Origin: Idiomarina seosinensis_A
GTDB lineage: Bacteria > Pseudomonadota > Gammaproteobacteria > Enterobacterales > Alteromonadaceae
Direction: 5' to 3'
Assembly: GCF_044797955.1 (NCBI RefSeq)
Contig: NZ_CP085211.1
Coordinates: forward strand, 1,550,001-1,614,000
Length of the DNA stretch: 64,000 bases
Shown in pieces: positions 34,680 to 42,789 of this stretch. Both the position numbers and the translations under genes were made by a program. The notes under the pieces are model-generated. The model did not search any database, was not told the DNA's origin, and saw nothing but the letters and a program-made list of their open reading frames with translations. Position 1 is the stretch's first letter; each line of letters opens with the position of its first letter.

Positions 34680-35471
34680 ATGACCGCGATTAAGCAAAAG
34701 ACCATTTGGCTGACCGGTGCCTCCTCGGGCATTGGTTTAGCCCTGGCCCACCAGTTAGCGGCCTGTGGCGCCCGGCTAATATTAACCTCACGCCGGTCTG
34801 CACAATTAGAACAACTACGCCAGTCGCTGCCCAACCCCGACTCCCATCAGGTGTTGGCGCTGGATCTATCGGCACCCGAGCAGGCAAAATCCGAGGCCCA
34901 GCAGGCGTTAGCCGATCAGACCATTGACGTGCTGATTAATAACGCGGGTATTTCGCAGCGCAGTAGCGCTTTGCAAACCGATCTGTCGGTGTACCGCCAA
35001 TTGATGGAAATTGATTACTTTGGTGTCGTCGCGCTAAACCAGGTGGTGCTGCCGCAAATGACCGAGCGTCAACAGGGTCATATTGTTGCTGTTGCCAGTG
35101 TTGCCGGTAAAGTTGGCAGTAAACTGCGCAGTGGCTACTCAGGTGCTAAATTCGCGGTAGTGGGATACATGGACTGTTTACGAGCAGAAATGGCCGAGCA
35201 CAATGTACAGGTAACCAGTATTTTACCGGGCTTTGTAAACACTCAAATTGCGATTAACGCATTGCAGGCCGATGGTAATCAGCAAGGTCACAACGACCCG
35301 GAGATCGAGTCGGGAATTAGCGCCGAGGCTTGTGCAGCCGGTATTATTAAAGCCATCGAAGCTAACAAAGCCGAAGCCATTATCGGCCAAGGGTTAAGCG
35401 CTATGGCACCGCGCTTGCAACGCTTTTTTCCTGCTTTGGTGAGACGAATTACCGCCAAGCGGAAAGTTTAA
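34680..35471 (+). CDS. Short-chain dehydrogenase/reductase
   Basis: A 263-residue classical SDR. It has the TGASSGIG cofactor loop near the N-terminus, NNAGIS, the catalytic Ser in VASVAGKVG, and the YSGAK catalytic Tyr/Lys pair. It resembles the DHRS7-like/YqjQ-type group, for which substrates are poorly defined. ATG 34680 lies one base after the transporter stop, with CAGG overlapping the end of that gene, indicating coupled translation. Its TAA overlaps the stop of the convergent VOC gene. Confidence 0.92.
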   Translation: MTAIKQKTIWLTGASSGIGLALAHQLAACGARLILTSRRSAQLEQLRQSLPNPDSHQVLALDLSAPEQAKSEAQQALADQTIDVLINNAGISQRSSALQTDLSVYRQLMEIDYFGVVALNQVVLPQMTERQQGHIVAVASVAGKVGSKLRSGYSGAKFAVVGYMDCLRAEMAEHNVQVTSILPGFVNTQIAINALQADGNQQGHNDPEIESGISAEACAAGIIKAIEANKAEAIIGQGLSAMAPRLQRFFPALVRRITAKRKV

Positions 35472-35881
35472 TCCTTGCTTACCAAGTCGGGATTGAAGGT
35501 TACTTCCCAGAGATAGCCTTCAGGATCGGTGAAGTAGCCGCCAAAACAGCCCCAGGGCTGTTCATGGGCGGCTTTATTAACTACCGCGCCGGCCGCGGCT
35601 GCTTTTCTTAACAGCTGCTCTGCTGCCTCCCGGCTGACCACATTATGACTGATTAAAACCCCATGCCCGGTTACCGCACAACTCGTTTGACGCTGCAGGC
35701 TTTCACGCGGCCAAAGCGCCAGCTTGAGGTTATTATTCAGTTTAAAAAACGCTACCTGAGTATCCTGCTCAGGCTCACCAACAACACCTTTTGTCGGTAA
35801 CCCAAGACCCTGATGATAAAACTTTGTCGCTTGCACCAAGTCGTCAACTGCTAAAGTAATCACCGAGATAATTGGTTGCAT
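35468..35881 (-). CDS. VOC (glyoxalase/bleomycin-resistance) family protein
   Basis: A 137-residue protein of two paired beta-alpha-beta-beta-beta units. It starts ISVITLAVDDLVQATKFYHQGLGLP and ends GGYFTDPEGYLWEVTFNP, both standard VOC segments with candidate metal-binding Glu. Members include glyoxalase I, dioxygenases and resistance proteins, and the role here is unknown. ATG 35881 has AAGGAG five bases upstream; the GTG two codons earlier overlaps that ribosome site and is unlikely. Confidence 0.88.
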   Translation of the reverse strand: MQPIISVITLAVDDLVQATKFYHQGLGLPTKGVVGEPEQDTQVAFFKLNNNLKLALWPRESLQRQTSCAVTGHGVLISHNVVSREAAEQLLRKAAAAGAVVNKAAHEQPWGCFGGYFTDPEGYLWEVTFNPDLVSKD

Positions 35882-35990
35882 ATCCACTCCTTGTTTCAGT
35901 ATCCACAGTATAACGATTTTAAATACACATTAAGCCGTAATTTACGCTATTCTCGCGATAAATCAGCAGAGATAGTAGTCCGGAGGCCAG

Positions 35991-36875
35991 GTGGCGTTAA
36001 GTGCAAACGATAAACGGGCAATGATATTTGCACTGGCTGCGGTCCTGCTATGGTCGACAGTCGCCACCGCTTTTAAAATAACCCTTAACTACCTAACCCC
36101 GCTGCAAATGGTTACCGGCGCCAGCACCGTATCGTTTCTTATTTTGCTGGCCATTGCCCTGGTACGTGGTAAACAACAACTATTGCTGTTGGAACTGCGC
36201 CGAATGCCACTGTATTACTTATTAATCGGGCTGCTCAACCCCACCCTATATTATTTGGTGCTGTTTCAGGCTTACCATTTGTTGCCGGCCTCAGAGGCGC
36301 AGCCACTGAATTATACATGGGCTATTGCCCTAACCTTTATGGCGGCGGTTTTCCTAAAACAGAAGATCCGCAAACGGGACTGGATAGCCAGTGCGTTTGG
36401 TTATTTAGGTGTACTGGTCATCGCCACGCGCGGCGATGTTCTGGGGTTAAGTTTCTCTAATCCGTGGGGCGTTTTCTGGGCGCTGTTATCCACCTTTTTG
36501 TGGGCCAGTTACTGGATCATTAATACCAAGCGAAATGCCGAATCGATCGTGCAGCTGGTGCTGGCTTTTGGCCTGGCACTGCCTTTTTTAATCGTGTTAA
36601 GTTTGATCACTACTGACTGGGGTACAGTTCCCTGGCAGGGCTGGTTAGCAGTTAGCTATGTTGGATTATTCGAAATGGGAGTGACTTTTTTGCTCTGGAT
36701 GACTGCCATGAAAACCGCCAGTAACACCTCGTTGATCAGCAATTTAATTTTTCTATCGCCATTTATCTCGCTGTTACTGTTAAATCAAATCATTGGTGAA
36801 ACAATCCACCTAAGCACTATCGCAGGCCTGGTGCTCATCGTCAGCGGCCTAATCTTCCAGCGCTTACGCCAGTAG
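35991..36875 (+). CDS. EamA/DMT family transporter
   Basis: A 294-residue inner-membrane protein with ten predicted helices in two EamA repeats (about 10-140 and 155-290). FALAAVLLWSTVATAFKITL is the typical first helix, and PASEAQPLNYTWAIALTFMAAVFL the conserved fourth-helix region. These carriers export amino acids or metabolites; the substrate is unknown. The GTG start has GGAGG a few bases upstream. The TAG stop lies inside the GTAG head of the first REP-like unit. Confidence 0.9.
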   Translation: MALSANDKRAMIFALAAVLLWSTVATAFKITLNYLTPLQMVTGASTVSFLILLAIALVRGKQQLLLLELRRMPLYYLLIGLLNPTLYYLVLFQAYHLLPASEAQPLNYTWAIALTFMAAVFLKQKIRKRDWIASAFGYLGVLVIATRGDVLGLSFSNPWGVFWALLSTFLWASYWIINTKRNAESIVQLVLAFGLALPFLIVLSLITTDWGTVPWQGWLAVSYVGLFEMGVTFLLWMTAMKTASNTSLISNLIFLSPFISLLLLNQIIGETIHLSTIAGLVLIVSGLIFQRLRQ

Positions 36876-37026
36876 CTTTCGCCCCGACTTCGTAGCTTGC
36901 GTCCTGACGTCGTAGCTTGCGTCCTGACGCAAGTAAAACTCCGACGCAAGTAAAAACAGGGCATCGCCATCCAACAATGCAACACCCTGCCATCAAAGAA
37001 AAGGTCGCGTCAAAAACGCAACCTAC
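36872..37026. repeat. Cluster of GTAG-headed REP-like palindromes
   Basis: Three tandem 20-base units on the plus strand start at 36872, 36892 and 36912 (GTAGCTTGCGTCCTGACG core; the first has four changes). The third forms a perfect hairpin: CTTGCGTC-CT-GACGCAAG, 36916-36933. GACGCAAGTAAAA occurs at 36926 and again at 36943. A related unit in opposite orientation occupies 37026-37003 on the minus strand: GTAGG, then TTGCGT and ACGCGACC arms. A GTAG head before an imperfect palindrome is the hallmark of REP elements mobilised by RAYT transposases. No RAYT gene is in the window. The cluster fills the gap between convergent genes. Confidence 0.75.
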
Positions 37027-38603
37027 ACCATATTAACTAACATGCTGGTCGGGTCTTCTAAAAATTCCTGCCAGCGTTTGTTAAAGCGGGCGATGGTACC
37101 ACCATCAATAATTCGGTGATCGCCTGACCAGCTTACCGTCATAATCTTCCGCGCAACCACATTACCATTAGCATCAAAGCGAGGCAGTTCCTGCACTTTG
37201 CCTAAGGCGACGATTGCGGCTTCCGGTTTATTGATAATCGGCGTTGCCACAGTGCCGCCAATAACCCCAATATTGGAGATACTGATAGTGCCCTGCTTCA
37301 TATCCGCCTGTGGCAACTTACCTTCGCGCGACGCCTGGGTCAGACGCGTTACTTCGTTGGCCACGTCAATGATGCTCTTGTTCTGCACCTGTTTAACGTT
37401 AGGTACTAACAAGCCAATCTTAGTATCGACCGCCATGCCAATATTGTGATCATCAAAGTACGTAATTTCAGTGCAGTCTTCATTAACCTGCGCATTCATT
37501 ACCGGGAACTCTTTGAGCGCCAGCGACAGAGCTTTGATAAAGAACGGCATAACCGTTAAGCGAATACCCTTTTCTTTATATTGCTCTTTCAGCTTTTCAC
37601 GCAATGCGATCAAGTCGGTAACGTCGAACTCATCCGCATAAGTAAAGTGCGGAATCGTACTGACCGACTTCATCATCTGCTTCGCCATTGCCGCTTTCAC
37701 GCCACGAATTGCTTCGGTGCGAGTGCCACCTGTTGTCTGAGCGGCGGCAGGAGCTGCTGCTGTTTCTGATTTTTCTGCAGGGCTGCCAGACACAAAGTCT
37801 TTGATATCTTGCTTTAATACCCGGCCTTTTTTACCTGAGCCTTCAACATCTGCGATGTTGATGTCATTTTCCCGCGCTAAACGACGCACTGCCGGGCTGG
37901 CAACCGCTTTGCCCTGGCGGGCTTTTTTTGGCGGTTCAGCTTTGTTACTCGCGTCAGGGACGGGAGCTACGTCATCAGAGCCAGTGTCATCGGAGGCGGA
38001 AGCGCTGCTCTGCTCTGCTGCTGACGCTGTGCCGCCCGCAGGCTGTAATGCAAACAACGGTTTGTGGACTTCGGCAATATCGCCTTTTTTGTGATACAGC
38101 TTAACCACTGTGCCGTCGTCTTTCGCCGGAATCTCAACCGTCGCTTTGTCCGTCATTACTTCGACTACCGGCTGATCTTCTTTTACTTCATCACCTTCAG
38201 AAACCAGCCATTCAACGATTTCGCATTCAACAATACCTTCACCAATGTCCGGCAAAATAAAGTCTGTTGTATCGCCACCGGTTGAGGGTTGTTTTTCCTC
38301 AGCTTTCGGTTCTTCTTTTTTAGTCGGCTCGCTTTCTTTAGCAGGAGTCTCATCAGAAGATCCGTCAGCGGGCTTAATCGCAAACAAGGGCTCGTGTACT
38401 TTAGCAATATCGCCTTTTTGGTAATACAGCTTTTCAACCACGCCGTCGTCTTTAGCAGGAATTTCCACCATGGCTTTATCCGTCATGACTTCAACCACGG
38501 GTTGGTCTTCTTTTACCTCGTCACCCTCGGCAACCAGCCATTCAACGATTTCGCACTCTACGATCCCTTCGCCGATATCGGGCAGAATAAAGTCTTTACT
38601 CAT
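37023..38603 (-). CDS. bkdB: Branched-chain 2-oxoacid dehydrogenase E2 (dihydrolipoamide acyltransferase) with two lipoyl domains
   Basis: A 526-residue E2 core subunit. It has two lipoyl domains (about 4-81 and 114-191; lipoyl lysines K43 and K153 in MTDKA), each followed by an acidic or Ala/Pro linker. A peripheral-subunit-binding domain is near 235-270 (SPAVRRLARENDINIADVEGSG). The catalytic domain ends with the active-site HxxxDG (H496-G501). It transfers branched acyl groups to CoA. The lipoyl domains are about 86% identical (67 of 78 residues), pointing to duplication. It is third in the E1alpha-E1beta-E2 operon. No E3 gene follows, so E3 is presumably shared. The TAG stop falls in a REP-like GTAG. 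Confidence 0.92.
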   Translation of the reverse strand: MSKDFILPDIGEGIVECEIVEWLVAEGDEVKEDQPVVEVMTDKAMVEIPAKDDGVVEKLYYQKGDIAKVHEPLFAIKPADGSSDETPAKESEPTKKEEPKAEEKQPSTGGDTTDFILPDIGEGIVECEIVEWLVSEGDEVKEDQPVVEVMTDKATVEIPAKDDGTVVKLYHKKGDIAEVHKPLFALQPAGGTASAAEQSSASASDDTGSDDVAPVPDASNKAEPPKKARQGKAVASPAVRRLARENDINIADVEGSGKKGRVLKQDIKDFVSGSPAEKSETAAAPAAAQTTGGTRTEAIRGVKAAMAKQMMKSVSTIPHFTYADEFDVTDLIALREKLKEQYKEKGIRLTVMPFFIKALSLALKEFPVMNAQVNEDCTEITYFDDHNIGMAVDTKIGLLVPNVKQVQNKSIIDVANEVTRLTQASREGKLPQADMKQGTISISNIGVIGGTVATPIINKPEAAIVALGKVQELPRFDANGNVVARKIMTVSWSGDHRIIDGGTIARFNKRWQEFLEDPTSMLVNMV

Positions 38604-38615
38604 GTCGATGGGTCC

Positions 38616-39593
38616 TTAGTAATTCATTGAGCGTTTAATCGCTTCATAAATTTTTAAATGATCCGCCATATATTCTTTTTCATGACACAGCGGATACGGC
38701 ACGTCGATGCCACAGACACGGGCAATCGGTGACTCAAGATATAAGAAACACTTATCCTGAACCGTGGCCGCAATTTCACTGGCAAAGCCGCCGGTAATAG
38801 GTGCTTCCTGGGTAATCACTAAACGACCGGTTTTTAATACCGATTGAGTTACGGTTTCAACGTCCCATGGGGATATCGTACGCAGGTCAATGACTTCACA
38901 GGAAACGCCGTCTTTCTCAGCTTGTTCAACCGCTTTTTCCGTCATTTCCATCTGCGCGCCCCAACCCAGAACGGTGATGTCATTACCTTCTTTGACCACT
39001 TCGGCTTTACCCAATGGAATGGTGTATTCTTCTTCCGGAACTTCGCCAGTCGACGCACGGTACAGACGCTTCGGTTCCATGAACAACACCGGGTTTTTGT
39101 CAAAAATAGCGCTTAGCAATAGCCCTTTTGCTTCATAAGGATTACGCGGCGTGACAATTTTAATTCCTGGAGTATGGGCAAAATAGGCTTCTGGTGACTG
39201 TGAATGATAGTGACCGCCTGCGATACCACCGCCGTATGGCGTACGAATGGTTAACCCACCCACGTTAAATTCATTACCTGAACGATAACGGAACTTGGCT
39301 GTTTCGTTCACTATTTGGTCAAACGCAGGAAAGATATAATCGCCGAATTGAATTTCGGCGATGGCGTAGCTGCCTTGAGACGCTAGGCCGTTCGCGAATC
39401 CAATAATGCCCTGCTCAACCAATGGTGTATTGAAGTTGCGGTGCTTACCGTATTTTTCGGTAAGACCCGAAGTTGCACGGAACACACCACCAAAACCACC
39501 GGTGTCTTCACCAAAGCTATACACATTGTCATGCTTGGCCATCGCCAGGTCTAATGCGCTGTTGATGGCTTGTAGTAAATTCATTTTAGCCAT
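38616..39593 (-). CDS. bkdA2: Branched-chain 2-oxoacid dehydrogenase E1 beta subunit
   Basis: A 325-residue transketolase-like subunit that completes the thiamine-diphosphate site with E1alpha. Typical segments are GEDTGGFGGVFRATSGL, NTPLVEQGIIGFANGLA, and the C-terminal domain with RLVITQEAPITGGFASEIAA. Together with E1alpha it decarboxylates the 2-oxoacids of Leu, Ile and Val. Its ATG overlaps the E1alpha stop (TAATG), so translation is coupled. The E2 gene starts 12 bases after its stop. Confidence 0.94.
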   Translation of the reverse strand: MAKMNLLQAINSALDLAMAKHDNVYSFGEDTGGFGGVFRATSGLTEKYGKHRNFNTPLVEQGIIGFANGLASQGSYAIAEIQFGDYIFPAFDQIVNETAKFRYRSGNEFNVGGLTIRTPYGGGIAGGHYHSQSPEAYFAHTPGIKIVTPRNPYEAKGLLLSAIFDKNPVLFMEPKRLYRASTGEVPEEEYTIPLGKAEVVKEGNDITVLGWGAQMEMTEKAVEQAEKDGVSCEVIDLRTISPWDVETVTQSVLKTGRLVITQEAPITGGFASEIAATVQDKCFLYLESPIARVCGIDVPYPLCHEKEYMADHLKIYEAIKRSMNY

Positions 39594-40780
39594 TAGTCCA
39601 TTCTCCCTGACGTTTTGCTGTAGGCATCCGGATACTTACGAATATGTTCTTTTAGCTCGTCTAACTGCTCTTTCAACAGCTCCGTCGGCTGGTCATATAC
39701 ATCATTGATGAGTTCATCAATATGCGGAACCGGCACTTTTTCTGATTCTTTTAAGGCTGCCAGAACCTTGGCTTTAACTTCTGCGTGATGTTCTTCTACG
39801 TGGTCTTTGTCCAGCCAGCCCTCGTTCATCATCCATTTTTGTAAACGATCAAGCGGATCTTTGGCCTGCCAGTCAGATTCTTCCTCACGGGTACGGTAGC
39901 CGGTTGGATCATCCGAGGTTGAGTGTCCTGACATACGATAAGACATTGCCTCAATCAGCACAGGTTCGTTTTCTTCTACGGCCAGGCGGCGCGCTTCCTG
40001 TGTTGCTTTTAGCACAGCAAACACGTCATTGCCGTCGATACGGATGGTTTTCATACCATAGCCAATACCGCGTGGGGCGATACCATCACCGCCGTACTGC
40101 TCGCCTTGCGCTGGTGTAGAAATGGCATAGCCGTTGTTACGGCAGAAAAAGATAACCGGCACTTTATAAACCGATGCCATATTCAGCGCAGCATGGAAGT
40201 CGCCTTCTGAAGCCGCGCCCTCACCAAAGTAACAAATGGTACACTTACCGGTTTTATCCATTTTTTGACCAAAGGCATAACCGGTCGCTTGCGGAATCTG
40301 AGTCCCCAAAGGCGACGAAATGGTCATAAAGTTTAGCTCAGCGCAGCCATAGTGAACCGGCATCTGACGACCTTTACCTAAGTCTTTTTCATTAGAGAAC
40401 AGTTGATTCATAAACTGCTCAACGGTAAAGCCCCGGTACGCCAGTGCACCTTGCTCACGGTATTGACCCATAATCATGTCGCCGGCATCAAGAGCGGCGG
40501 CTGAGGCCACACTTTCAGCCTCCTCGCCACGCGATGCCAGGTAAAAGCTGATACGCCCCTGGCGTTGTGCGGCTATCATGCGCTCATCCAGAATACGAAT
40601 AAATTGCATGGTATCGTGAATCTTCACAATCAGCTCTTTATCATAATCCGGCATATCGGCATCTTTATGAAAGCTGCCATCTTCTTTTAAGATTTGCAGC
40701 ATCGGAATTGTGACAGAATCTTTATCAAACCACTTTGGCTTGGTCACAATCTCTGTATTGTGTTTTTTATCCTTGGCCAT
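39593..40780 (-). CDS. bkdA1: Branched-chain 2-oxoacid dehydrogenase E1 alpha subunit
   Basis: A 395-residue thiamine-diphosphate-binding subunit. The cofactor motif is GEGAASEGDFHAALN followed by RNNGYAIS. The segment YRMSGHSTSDDPTGYR corresponds to the phosphorylation loop of branched-chain E1alpha rather than pyruvate E1, which supports the substrate call. It is the first gene of the operon. Its promoter region, 40781-40925, carries two palindromes, one resembling a LiuR operator. The ATG at 40780 has GAGAAGG close upstream. Confidence 0.94.
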   Translation of the reverse strand: MAKDKKHNTEIVTKPKWFDKDSVTIPMLQILKEDGSFHKDADMPDYDKELIVKIHDTMQFIRILDERMIAAQRQGRISFYLASRGEEAESVASAAALDAGDMIMGQYREQGALAYRGFTVEQFMNQLFSNEKDLGKGRQMPVHYGCAELNFMTISSPLGTQIPQATGYAFGQKMDKTGKCTICYFGEGAASEGDFHAALNMASVYKVPVIFFCRNNGYAISTPAQGEQYGGDGIAPRGIGYGMKTIRIDGNDVFAVLKATQEARRLAVEENEPVLIEAMSYRMSGHSTSDDPTGYRTREEESDWQAKDPLDRLQKWMMNEGWLDKDHVEEHHAEVKAKVLAALKESEKVPVPHIDELINDVYDQPTELLKEQLDELKEHIRKYPDAYSKTSGRMD

Positions 40781-40822
40781 AACCTTCTCTTTCGGTTGTC
40801 AGCAGGGTGGAAAATTGCCGCT

Positions 40823-40851
40823 ACTTTACCTTTACGTAAAGTGCTATGCAA
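40823..40851 (-). promoter_or_regulatory. Candidate bkd promoter with LiuR-like operator
   Basis: TTTACCTTTACGTAAA (40825-40840) differs at two positions from the palindrome TTTACGTTAACGTAAA that I recall for LiuR, the MerR-family regulator of branched-chain amino-acid breakdown. It lies between minus-strand TTGCAT (40851-40846) and TAAAGT (40828-40823), spaced by 17 bases. That is where MerR-type regulators bind. Both promoter boxes are weak matches. Confidence 0.5.
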
Positions 40852-40858
40852 ATAGCAC
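40841..40858. repeat. Perfect 7-bp inverted repeat in the bkd leader/promoter
   Basis: GTGCTAT and ATAGCAC flank a GCAA loop and directly abut the LiuR-like palindrome on its upstream side. It may be a second operator; a terminator is unlikely because there is no T-run. Confidence 0.55.
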
Positions 40859-40925
40859 ACTGCTCTTTAATCAGTGCGCTAAGTGTAAATAGAAACGCAC
40901 AGTTTTAACAGTTTATCTGGCCCGC

Positions 40926-41957
40926 TTAGATCAGTTCCAGCGACTCAGTCGGTACGCGCACAACCGTAAGCAGTGCTCGATGACCCAGCGCAACCCGGGC
41001 ATTAGGAAAAATAATGTGCTCATTATCATGTAACGCCCTTACTTCATTGCCGCCATCAAAGGCGAGCACGTCACCTTTATTAAAAGCTGTGAAGTTTGCG
41101 GTTTGGTCAGCAAAATTAAGCTCAAAATCTTGGTGTTCACGATTAATCGTCTGTGCTTCGGCAAAAATCTGGTGCTGTTCCGGTTTAAAAGGCGCTAACG
41201 TCGGGTCGGCCTGGCCGATAAGCTCGCGTAGTGCCTTTTCTGCCGCCGCAAAATCCTCTCGTCTGTTTTCACCAAAAGGACGAACTTTACCCAGCTCGAC
41301 AGTAAAGGCGTGGGCATCAAACTGATGAGCACTAAAATACGAAAAAGTGGTGGTCGGCGCTTGATTCAGTAGCACCGTATCGACACCGCAGGCTAACAGA
41401 AACTGCAACTGCTCCTGACTGTGTGGTTTGCCGTGAGTATAAGGATAAACGGCGAATTTTTCGCGCTTTGAATCTCTGATGGCCGTGTGTAAATCGTAAT
41501 GAAAGCGCTGCCGTTTACCGGCCGGCGCCTGAGTATAAAAACGCTCTACATAAGATTCTATTTTTGCCGCGCGCTGACCTTCGGGGCTGGTGTTGTCACC
41601 TTTGCTGTGCGCTCCGCTAAACAGTCGATTCATATTCTCATCAATAAAGCGACGGTCAGCATTAATTGAAGCCGGGTTGGCAATAATAAACAGCGTGCGA
41701 TGCTTGACCGGCTGCTGCTCGGCAATAATATCCTGAATAATATCACGGCATATTTCGATTGGAGCGGTCTCGTTGCCATGTACAGCGCAAGAAATAATGA
41801 TGTCTTTGTTGCCGGCTTGCTCAGGCTCTGCCAGTAAGATACCACTGTCCCAGATTGTCAGCTGCGTATCGTTACTCAGTTGCCGACTAAACTGTTGCTC
41901 CACCCCCCAGGGGTTTTGACAGGTCCAGTTGAGAAAATCATCAAATACGTTATTCAA
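40926..41957 (-). CDS. astE: Succinylglutamate desuccinylase
   Basis: A 343-residue zinc hydrolase of the AstE/AspA family. The zinc ligands are His60 and Glu63 in VHGNET, and His157 in YDLHTAI. AstE catalyses the last step of the arginine succinyltransferase pathway, releasing glutamate. The length (E. coli 322) and full-length match favour AstE over aspartoacylase. The other ast genes are not in the window, so it is detached from the usual operon. It starts 12 bases after the DUF599 gene and is probably co-transcribed with it. Confidence 0.9.
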   Translation of the reverse strand: MNNVFDDFLNWTCQNPWGVEQQFSRQLSNDTQLTIWDSGILLAEPEQAGNKDIIISCAVHGNETAPIEICRDIIQDIIAEQQPVKHRTLFIIANPASINADRRFIDENMNRLFSGAHSKGDNTSPEGQRAAKIESYVERFYTQAPAGKRQRFHYDLHTAIRDSKREKFAVYPYTHGKPHSQEQLQFLLACGVDTVLLNQAPTTTFSYFSAHQFDAHAFTVELGKVRPFGENRREDFAAAEKALRELIGQADPTLAPFKPEQHQIFAEAQTINREHQDFELNFADQTANFTAFNKGDVLAFDGGNEVRALHDNEHIIFPNARVALGHRALLTVVRVPTESLELI

Positions 41958-41969
41958 AATTCGCTCCTC

Positions 41970-42680
41970 TTATTTTTTGCCGGGTACAAAGCCATGAGTC
42001 GCTAAAAGATCACGCAGTACACGTGATTTGTATTCACGCCGGTACAGAATAAAAACCACAATGCTGCTGGCAATAATTAACATCAGCGGGTGCAAAAACC
42101 AAGCAAGATAGGCCAGCGCAAAGTAGTACGTCCTTAGGCCTTTGTTATACTCGTGTCCGGACTGATCAAGCACTTTGGCAGCGTGATGCGCAAAGCGGTC
42201 GCTCTCTTCGCGACTAAGCCCCTGCTGTTGATATTTTACCGAGGCGCCCAGCAGTACCGATACAAACCCAAACTGCCGGATAGACCAGGTAAACTTAAAA
42301 AATGCGTAAATGAAAATGAGCGCCAGAATGGCCAGCTGAAACTGTACCATGATGACACTGGAAGCCGGTGCCAGCGGCAATTTTGCCAGAACCTGGACCA
42401 CTTCTTCGGCGTGAGCTAAAACCGTAATAACACCCGCCAGTACTAGCACGGTCGACGACGCGAAAAAAGTAACGGTGCGTTCAACATTACCAATCAGCGC
42501 GGCATCGGCAATTTGGTGCTCTTTGCGCATGACGGTCTGCATCCAGTCAATCCGCAAAGTACATAAAATACTCGACAACGAATGAGTTGTTCTGGCGCGT
42601 TTTCGAGCAAATAAAGAGTAGCCAATCCAGGTAAAAAAGAAGAATATCAGGGCGATAAAATCGAACAATGAGAGCAGCAT
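41970..42680 (-). CDS. DUF599 family membrane protein
   Basis: A 236-residue protein with hydrophobic helices near 4-22, 70-95, 108-130 and 185-222 and a basic loop after the first helix (FARKRARTTHS). The pattern RIDWMQTVMRKEHQIADAALIGNVERTVTFFAS is characteristic of DUF599. Function is unknown. It is first in a probable two-gene unit with astE. Confidence 0.85.
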   Translation of the reverse strand: MLLSLFDFIALIFFFFTWIGYSLFARKRARTTHSLSSILCTLRIDWMQTVMRKEHQIADAALIGNVERTVTFFASSTVLVLAGVITVLAHAEEVVQVLAKLPLAPASSVIMVQFQLAILALIFIYAFFKFTWSIRQFGFVSVLLGASVKYQQQGLSREESDRFAHHAAKVLDQSGHEYNKGLRTYYFALAYLAWFLHPLMLIIASSIVVFILYRREYKSRVLRDLLATHGFVPGKK

Positions 42681-42750
42681 TACGCTGTTTCCTTAACGGT
42701 TTTTATCAGATTAATGACCGTATCTTAACAAATTATCGGGCTGAAAAGTA

Positions 42751-42776
42751 AAAAAGCCGCACGATGTGCGGCTTTT
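42751..42776 (-). terminator. Intrinsic terminator of the HAE1 RND operon
   Basis: A stem of AAAAGCCGCAC and GTGCGGCTTTT with a three-base loop, followed on the minus strand by a run of T. It sits 14 bases after the RND pump stop and before the DUF599 promoter. Confidence 0.9.
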
Positions 42777-42789
42777 CACTACTCACAGT

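Noticed and set aside
37114..38603. Pyruvate dehydrogenase instead of branched-chain complex
   Set aside because: Two-subunit E1 with a GHSTSDDP-type loop in E1alpha fits BCKDH; gammaproteobacterial pyruvate E1 is normally a single AceE chain.
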